Part shown: one piece after another, positions 15,398 to 19,694 of the stretch
How the letters are laid out: each line of letters opens with the position of its first letter
Numbering within the stretch: the stretch's first letter is position 1
Origin: Kiritimatiellia bacterium
Lineage (GTDB): Bacteria > Verrucomicrobiota > Kiritimatiellia > RFP12 > UBA1067
DNA length: 19,694 nucleotides
Direction: 5' to 3'
Assembly: GCA_904502135.1 (NCBI GenBank)
Contig: CAJGDE010000026.1
Span: forward strand, 1-19,694
Made by a program: the position numbers and the translations under genes
Notes under the pieces: generated by a model
The model's input: only the letters and a program-made list of their open reading frames with translations
Databases searched by the model: none
What the model was told of the DNA's origin: nothing

Positions 15398-16583
15398 AGT
15401 TGAAGGATGCGCGGTAGTCGCGCATGGACATTTTAAAGCGTTCCTTGAAAATCTTCTTTAATGACGCTGAAGATGCCCAGCCGCATTTTTCCGCGATAAG
15501 TTCAATCGGCTCATCGGAAGATTTTAATATCGATTGGACTGATTTAAGCCTGAATTTCAAAATCGTTTCATAGACCGACTCATGCATTAGCTCGTTAAAG
15601 CGCAGGTTAAGTAGCGAATAGGAGATTTTTAGGTGATTGGCGACATCCTGTACGCTGATGCCTTTGGCGGCGTTCTTTTCAATGAAGACGAGGGCTTTTT
15701 GAATCAAGAGTCCCGCTTGCGAAAGCGGATGGGTCGTGTCGCGATGGACAATCTGCTTTACTCCCACTTTGTAGACATTTCCGCATTGACGCTTTCGGTA
15801 ACTCGCGCTTGAGAGCATCCGTCCGAGAATGTCGGCGGCAAGCCTGCCTTCTTGAATGAAGTCCGGCTGGACGGACGAAAGGCGCGGCTCGGAGTTTTCG
15901 CAGAGAATCGGATCGTTGTTGATGCCTAAAATTCCGATTTCTCCAGGAACGCGAATGCCTGCCTCTTTGCATGCGTCAAGTATTTCAAAGGCGCGATCGT
16001 CGCAGGAGGCTAAAATGCCGCATGGTTTGGGAAGTTTTTTTAGCCATTCCTTTATGGTTTTCGGGTTTTCGATATTCTCGGCAAAGTGTTTGATGTCGAA
16101 CATCTGTGAATCGTATCCGACCTTTTTCAATTCATTGGCGAAGGCTACGCCTCTTTCAAGGCTCCAGTCTTTGTTGACGCGGTAACCGGCGTAGCCGAAG
16201 CATTTGTAAACGCCTTGCCTTAGTAATTCGCGGGCCGCTGCCTGTCCTATGGCCGCTGAATCGCTTTTAACAAAGGCTATGTTGGAATTCCTTTTCTCTA
16301 TATTTCCACCGCCGGCATTCATGATTACTGTTGGAATGGATGACTTTGACAGAATCTCAAGCGCGTCCTCCGCATCTGGAATGCCGACTATAAAGCCGTC
16401 GGAGCCGCGGTCGATTTCACGCAGCACGGTTTCCCCGGTAAACTCTTGCGCGGTGCGGAATATTGACAGCTGCCAGCGATGACCATTACTCAGGTGCTCG
16501 AATATTCCGTTAAGTTTATCTTGCCCAGCAATGCCTGCCATGCGTAAGGCTACGGTGATTCTATAGGGATGGTTTGGTTTCAT
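15396..16583 (-). CDS. XylR-type transcription regulator (sugar-binding domain plus AraC helix-turn-helix)
   Basis: This is a 395-residue regulator with a LacI/periplasmic-binding-like sensor domain (about 8-285) and an AraC-type double helix-turn-helix (about 291-395), the arrangement of E. coli XylR. Sensor hallmarks include DGFIVGIP (62-69), CGILASCDDRAFEIL, and VPGEIGILGINND (222-234). The DNA-binding part includes ISVQDVANHLKISYSLLN and the second-helix region PIELIAEKCGWASSASLKKIF. Such proteins bind a sugar in the sensor and activate nearby uptake and breakdown genes. The ATG at 16583 is chosen because the family begins here; extending to 16721 would add 46 unrelated residues and run into the divergent promoter. 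It is divergent from the MFS transporter 107 bases away, the likely target. The stop codon lies in a heptad array. Confidence 0.9.
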   Translation of the reverse strand: MKPNHPYRITVALRMAGIAGQDKLNGIFEHLSNGHRWQLSIFRTAQEFTGETVLREIDRGSDGFIVGIPDAEDALEILSKSSIPTVIMNAGGGNIEKRNSNIAFVKSDSAAIGQAAARELLRQGVYKCFGYAGYRVNKDWSLERGVAFANELKKVGYDSQMFDIKHFAENIENPKTIKEWLKKLPKPCGILASCDDRAFEILDACKEAGIRVPGEIGILGINNDPILCENSEPRLSSVQPDFIQEGRLAADILGRMLSSASYRKRQCGNVYKVGVKQIVHRDTTHPLSQAGLLIQKALVFIEKNAAKGISVQDVANHLKISYSLLNLRFNELMHESVYETILKFRLKSVQSILKSSDEPIELIAEKCGWASSASLKKIFKERFKMSMRDYRASFN

Positions 16584-16587
16584 GATG

Positions 16588-16651
16588 GAAAAGTATATCA
16601 AAAATGCGTCATGAGTGTTAAAGAAAAGTAGATATTTTTTTGAAGAAAAGT
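16588..16651. promoter_or_regulatory. Three direct GAAAAGT repeats, candidate regulator-binding sites
   Basis: GAAAAGT occurs at 16588-16594, 16623-16629 and 16645-16651, all in the same orientation, within the 107-base divergent region. The last two are 22 bases apart, about two helical turns, as AraC-family dimers often require, and they share the longer word AGAAAAGT. The first overlaps the regulator's own -10 element, which would suit autorepression. The role is inferred from position and spacing. Confidence 0.45.
16592..16621 (-). promoter_or_regulatory. Promoter of the regulator gene, probably leaderless
   Basis: On the minus strand TTAACA (16621-16616) and TATACT (16597-16592) are 18 bases apart. 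The -10 ends 8 bases before the ATG at 16583, with no Shine-Dalgarno sequence between. Confidence 0.7.
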
Positions 16652-16654
16652 CAA

Positions 16655-16683
16655 TTGCGTTTAAGACGGTAAAAAGATATAAT
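16655..16683 (+). promoter_or_regulatory. Promoter of the MFS transporter gene, probably leaderless
   Basis: TTGCGT (16655-16660) and a perfect TATAAT (16678-16683) are 17 bases apart. The -10 ends 7 bases before the ATG at 16691 and no ribosome-binding site is present. The third GAAAAGT repeat lies just upstream of the -35, a typical position for an AraC-type activator. Confidence 0.75.
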
Positions 16684-16690
16684 TCACACC

Positions 16691-18022
16691 ATGAACGAAA
16701 AAGGATACATTCGTCTTTCATTGATAGCCTCCGGTCTTGGCGGTATGCTCTACGGCATGGACTTTGGTGTGATTGCCGCGGCGGAGCCTTATATGAAGGC
16801 GATGGGTATTTATTCTGATTCGATGATCAGCCACATTGTCGGAGCGGTGCTTCTCGGCGGACTCGTCTCTTCAATTACCGCCGGATGGCTCTGCGATTTT
16901 TTCGGACGTAAAAAAACGATCATCCTTTCATCCGCGATGTTCCTTGCCGCGATACCGGTCGTCAGCCTGTCGTTAGACTGTTATCCGGTGCTGTTTGTCG
17001 GCAGAGTCCTTCAGGGAATGAGTGCCGGGTACATGGCGGTAGCGATGCCGATGTATTTGGCCGAAGTTCTTCCTGCCGATATCCGCGGTCGGGGAACGGG
17101 CGTATTTCAGTTCTTCCTCGGTCTTGGGCTGGTAATCGCGGCAGGCGCCGGGTGCCTTATCGCGACATGGTATGGTGCTAGCGACACTGCAGATGCCGCC
17201 GGCCGGGTGGCGGCGTGGGGAGCCAATTTCTGGTGGACGATGTTGCCCGTGGCGGTGCTTTTCGTGCTTTCCTTCTTTCTCGTTGAAAGCCCGGTGTGGG
17301 TAAAGGGAACAGGGAAGAGGGAAGTGGGATGTGGGAAGAGGGAAGAGGGAAGTATTTTTTCTTCTCGCTATATCATTCCTTTTCTGCTCGCGGTTCTGGT
17401 TTTGACATTCAACAAGACTACGGGCATGAGTTCGTTTACAAGTTATCTCGTGACCATTTTGCATGAAGCGGGGTTTGATGGGATATTCGCCAACTGGGGA
17501 CAGCTCGTCGTTAAGCTAACCAATCTACTCGTCACGATTGCCGCCGCCGCGCTCGTCGACAAAAAGGGGAGAACGTGGCTACTTAAGGTGGGTACGGGCG
17601 GCATGACGCTGGGGCTCGCGGCAATCGGGTCGGTGTTCCTTTCAATTGAACGCTTTGGCGTCGAGGCGAATAACTTTACAGGAATTTTGACGTTGGTTTC
17701 GTTTTTCTTCATGCAGGTTTTTTATGCGTTAGGTCCCGGGATTTGTGTTTGGTTGGTATTGTCGGAGCTGATGCCTTCTCGCATTCGCGCCAACGGCATG
17801 GCGATTGCGCTTTTTATGAATCAACTTGTCGCCTGGGGGCTTGCTTCCTGGTTCCGTCCGTGGGTTGCCGAATGGGGCTGGTCGTCGATGTTCTATTTCT
17901 TTGCCGTCAATGGCGTACTTTACTTTATAACGGTTTGCTTCATTCCCGAAACGAAAGGTAAAAAACTCGAAGAACTCGAGCACCTCTTCGATAAAAAGAA
18001 GCCCCTAACCCCTAACCCCTAA
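16691..18022 (+). CDS. MFS sugar transporter (sugar porter family)
   Basis: This 443-residue integral membrane protein of the major facilitator superfamily probably imports a sugar with protons. The sugar-porter signatures are present: GWLCDFFGRKK (65-75) after TM2, VGRVLQGMSAG (103-113), PMYLAEVLPADIRG (120-133), VESPVWV (198-204) after TM6, the second GRK-like loop DKKGRTW between TM8 and TM9, and the C-terminal IPETKGKKLEEL. Twelve hydrophobic segments are consistent with the length. Unusually, the central cytoplasmic loop after VESPVWV is short and encoded by a DNA heptad array (residues about 203-221, Gly/Lys/Arg/Glu rich). The last residues PLTPNP and the TAA stop are encoded by a second array. 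It is divergent from the XylR-type regulator, its likely controller, and 12 bases upstream of the TIM-barrel gene. Confidence 0.9.
   Translation: MNEKGYIRLSLIASGLGGMLYGMDFGVIAAAEPYMKAMGIYSDSMISHIVGAVLLGGLVSSITAGWLCDFFGRKKTIILSSAMFLAAIPVVSLSLDCYPVLFVGRVLQGMSAGYMAVAMPMYLAEVLPADIRGRGTGVFQFFLGLGLVIAAGAGCLIATWYGASDTADAAGRVAAWGANFWWTMLPVAVLFVLSFFLVESPVWVKGTGKREVGCGKREEGSIFSSRYIIPFLLAVLVLTFNKTTGMSSFTSYLVTILHEAGFDGIFANWGQLVVKLTNLLVTIAAAALVDKKGRTWLLKVGTGGMTLGLAAIGSVFLSIERFGVEANNFTGILTLVSFFFMQVFYALGPGICVWLVLSELMPSRIRANGMAIALFMNQLVAWGLASWFRPWVAEWGWSSMFYFFAVNGVLYFITVCFIPETKGKKLEELEHLFDKKKPLTPNP
17298..17353 (+). repeat. Heptad array inside the transporter gene, GGG-type x8
   Basis: Eight head-to-tail 7-base units all begin GGG; six are GGGAANN and two are variants (GGGTAAA first, GGGATGT fifth). 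They span 56 bases in the reading frame and encode the central loop between TM6 and TM7. Neither strand of the main unit contains a stop codon in tandem form, so the frame stays open. Confidence 0.85.
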
Positions 18023-18029
18023 CCCCTAA
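18002..18029. repeat. Heptad array, CCCCTAA x4
   Basis: Four perfect CCCCTAA units start at 18002, 18009, 18016 and 18023. The third supplies the transporter stop codon (18020-18022). The ATG of the next gene follows 6 bases after the array and has no Shine-Dalgarno sequence. Confidence 0.95.
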
Positions 18030-18034
18030 CCACT

Positions 18035-19063
18035 ATGATCACACAAACATCAATCAGTTATTACGGTCTTAATTATGTTGAACACGCCGAGGCGGACTTT
18101 AAGGAGATGAAGGCGCACGGAGTGACGCAGGTGATTCTCGCAGTCACCGAATTCGATTTCGATTTCTGGCGCCCCAACATCCCCGCCATCGTCGCCAAGG
18201 CTCATGAACTTGGGCTTCGCGTTCTTATCGACCCTTGGGGCAACGGCAAGTACTTTGGCGGCGAGCAAGTCTCGAAGTTCCTTCAGGACAATGTTGAGAA
18301 TCGCCAGGTTTCGGCTTTGACCGGCGAGAAGCTTCCTTACGCTTGCTTTAACACCAATAGCTACCGCGATTACTTCAAGAACTTTTGCGTGACGCTTGCG
18401 CGCGAATGTAAGCCCGACGGCTTTTTCTGGGACGAGCCGCATTACGCTTTCCCCAAGGGCATCGCGTCGATTACCGGCGGCGTCGCCGACGACTGGACAT
18501 GCTACTGCCCTGTCTGCCGCAAGCGCTTCGAGGATTATTACGGCTATCCGATGCCTAAGTACATGACGAACGATGTTAAACTCTTCCGCTGGCGCGAAGC
18601 GCTCGTTGTACTTTCAGATACATCCAAGGTATTGAAAGAACTTGACCCCAATCTTGAGATTACCTGCTGCGTCCATGCTACGCAGAATGGATATTATGTC
18701 TCCGAATACCGCGGCTACGACAACTGGGATATGGTTGGTGAGTGCCCTTACTTTGACGTATTCTCAACGACGATCATCAACTGGGCTTTACCGGAGGATT
18801 TTTACCGCGACATTACTGAGCGTACCGTCGCCATCGCCAAGAAGTACGGCAAGAAGTCCGAGCGTTGGCTTATGGGGTACTATAAGCAGCCTAAGGACTG
18901 GGCGCAGGTTGCCAAGTGGGTTGACATCGCCGAGGAAGCGGGCGTCGACCGTCTCGCGGCGTGGACGTATCGCGGCGGCTACGGCACGGTCGTCGGTGCG
19001 CCAGACGCGCTTAAGCTTTGGGACACGATCGGCGAGAATTATAAGAGAGTGATTAGTCGTTAG
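18035..19063 (+). CDS. Cytoplasmic TIM-barrel protein, glycoside hydrolase-like
   Basis: This 342-residue protein has no signal peptide or membrane segment. The pattern of strands and helices looks like a TIM barrel of the putative glycosidase type: ILAVTEFDFDFW near residues 34-45, LRVLIDPWG (61-69), DGFFWDEPHY (128-137) with acidic residues D133 and E134 at a strand end where retaining glycosidases often keep their acid/base, and CYCPVCRKRFEDYYG (156-170), a CXC-XX-C insertion seen in some uncharacterised glycosidase-like proteins and possibly binding a metal. RLAAWTYRGG is near the C-terminus. I cannot assign a family with certainty. Its place between a sugar transporter and a phosphosugar protein suggests it cleaves or modifies an imported saccharide. 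The last four codons and the stop are made of heptad repeat. Confidence 0.65.
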   Translation: MITQTSISYYGLNYVEHAEADFKEMKAHGVTQVILAVTEFDFDFWRPNIPAIVAKAHELGLRVLIDPWGNGKYFGGEQVSKFLQDNVENRQVSALTGEKLPYACFNTNSYRDYFKNFCVTLARECKPDGFFWDEPHYAFPKGIASITGGVADDWTCYCPVCRKRFEDYYGYPMPKYMTNDVKLFRWREALVVLSDTSKVLKELDPNLEITCCVHATQNGYYVSEYRGYDNWDMVGECPYFDVFSTTIINWALPEDFYRDITERTVAIAKKYGKKSERWLMGYYKQPKDWAQVAKWVDIAEEAGVDRLAAWTYRGGYGTVVGAPDALKLWDTIGENYKRVISR

Positions 19064-19133
19064 GAGTTAGTGATTAGTCGTTAGTCGTTAGTCGTTAGTG
19101 ATTTAGTCGTTAGTGATTAGTCGTTAGGAGTTA
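19049..19133. repeat. Heptad array, GNNNTTA x12
   Basis: Twelve consecutive units fit G-three bases-TTA, using only three variants: GTCGTTA (six copies), GTGATTA (three plus one 8-base copy with an extra T at 19098-19105) and GGAGTTA (two). The array starts inside the 3' end of the TIM-barrel gene, gives its stop (TAG at 19061-19063), and runs to 3 bases before the SIS-domain ATG. Confidence 0.95.
19127..19130 (+). promoter_or_regulatory. Ribosome-binding site embedded in the last heptad
   Basis: GGAG, the first four bases of the final GGAGTTA unit, is 6 bases before the ATG at 19137. The same unit earlier in the array (19063) has no start codon near it. Confidence 0.6.
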
Positions 19134-19136
19134 GGT

Positions 19137-19694
19137 ATGAAAGAATATCTTGATAATGTAACCAGTATCCTCAATAAGATTGAGGCAGAGGAGGGTAAAG
19201 CGCTCTCCGCCGCTTCCGATGCCGTGGCGGATGCAATCTGCAACGATAGGTTGGTTTACGTTTTCGGGTGCGGCCACTCGCATCTCGTCGCGCTCGATAC
19301 TTTCTATCGCGCAGGCGGACTTGCATGCGTTTCGGCGCTTCTTGATGAAGACCTAATGCTTCACGATGGAGCTGCGAAATCAAGCCGCATGGAGAAAATG
19401 CCCGGGATCGGCGCAGAGGTGTATCGCCGCCACGCCGTAAAGCCGGGAGACCTTGTCGTTGTAATTTCCGCAAGCGGCAAGAACGCCGCTCCCGTCGAAG
19501 TCCTTCGCGCGGCAAAAGCGGCAGGTGTTAAAACCGTTGCCATTTCCTCTTCTGAATATCGCTCAAAGGGAGGTGTTCTTCTTGATGAGGCGGATATCGG
19601 CATCGACAGCAAGGTCGCTTACGGGGATGCGGTAATTCCTGTCGGGGATGCGTTTATGGGCGGAATGTCCACCATGGCCGGGCTTTTCATCCTC
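19137..19694 (+). CDS. SIS-domain phosphosugar-binding protein (UPF0309-like), 3' end outside window
   Basis: The first 186 residues are present and the frame is open at the window edge; relatives are about 240-250 residues, so perhaps a quarter is missing. The opening helix (MKEYLDNVTSILNKIE), YVFGCGHSH (41-49), FYRAGGL (56-62), the LMLHDGAAKSSRMEKMPGIG segment (73-92) and VVVISASGKNAAPVEV (107-122) match the UPF0309/COG4821 group of SIS domains. SIS domains bind phosphosugars, using Ser/Thr-rich loops such as SASG, and act as isomerases, etherases or regulators. With the transporter and glycosidase-like gene upstream it probably handles an imported amino sugar or phosphorylated sugar. It starts just after the heptad array that supplies its ribosome-binding site. 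Confidence 0.85.
   Translation, partial: MKEYLDNVTSILNKIEAEEGKALSAASDAVADAICNDRLVYVFGCGHSHLVALDTFYRAGGLACVSALLDEDLMLHDGAAKSSRMEKMPGIGAEVYRRHAVKPGDLVVVISASGKNAAPVEVLRAAKAAGVKTVAISSSEYRSKGGVLLDEADIGIDSKVAYGDAVIPVGDAFMGGMSTMAGLFIL

Noticed and set aside
16584..16721. 46-residue N-terminal extension of the regulator
   Set aside because: The extension covers the divergent promoters, overlaps the transporter start and does not resemble the family.
18002..18029. CCCCTAA array as a telomere or chromosome end
   Set aside because: The unit resembles telomeric repeats, but there are only four copies and ordinary genes continue on both sides.
19049..19133. GNNNTTA array as a CRISPR array
   Set aside because: Units are 7 bases, contiguous and without spacers; no cas genes are present.
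15295..19694. Insertion sequence or prophage as source of the repeats
   Set aside because: No transposase, integrase, inverted terminal repeats or phage genes are visible in or around the arrays.

Overview
This window looks like a chromosomal segment of a bacterium with roughly even base composition that lives on complex carbohydrates. The best guess is the PVC superphylum (Kiritimatiellota, Lentisphaerota or Verrucomicrobiota). That guess rests on gene content: a run of Tat-exported Gfo/Idh/MocA oxidoreductases with TIM-barrel sugar isomerases, a LacI/AraC hybrid (XylR-type) regulator, a glutaminase A-like exported protein and a DUF3127 protein. There is no rRNA or other phylogenetic marker that I can place, so the assignment is an inference.

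Layout. (1) 1-5050 is housekeeping: the 3' end of a DUF3127 protein, prmC (release-factor methyltransferase), a coiled-coil/NYN-like nuclease, htpG (Hsp90) and an M18 aminopeptidase with its own promoter. (2) 5081-10385 is a tight run of four exported proteins, each opening with a twin-arginine signal: two Gfo/Idh/MocA oxidoreductases followed by two sugar-phosphate-isomerase/epimerase-type TIM barrels, closed by a strong intrinsic terminator. It reads as a periplasmic or envelope pathway that oxidises a sugar or glycoside and then isomerises or eliminates it. (3) 10452-13225 is an RNA and cell-wall block: a promoter, tRNA-Thr(CGT), tRNA-His(GTG), a coiled-coil zinc-ribbon protein, the RNase P RNA gene (rnpB), a MurE-like ligase that lacks the usual N-terminal UDP-binding domain, and an FmdB-type zinc ribbon. 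No terminator is visible between these genes. (4) 13276-19694 is a carbohydrate-use block: an exported GtaA-like protein, then a XylR-type regulator divergent from a sugar-porter-family MFS transporter, a cytoplasmic glycosidase-like TIM barrel and a SIS-domain phosphosugar protein cut by the window edge.

Two signals stand out beyond the gene list. First, block 4 carries four tandem arrays of 7-bp units belonging to three sequence families: GGGAANN twice, CCCCTAA once, and GNNNTTA once. Three arrays overlap the stop codon of a gene, and the last also supplies the ribosome-binding site of the following gene. The fourth lies inside the transporter reading frame. Because 7 is not a multiple of 3, arrays whose units carry TAA or TAG close all reading frames, while the stop-free family is the only one found inside a gene. 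Second, three genes (the M18 peptidase, the regulator and the transporter) have a near-consensus -10 element only 7-8 bases before the ATG and no Shine-Dalgarno sequence, which predicts leaderless mRNAs. Other genes in the same window have clear Shine-Dalgarno sequences.
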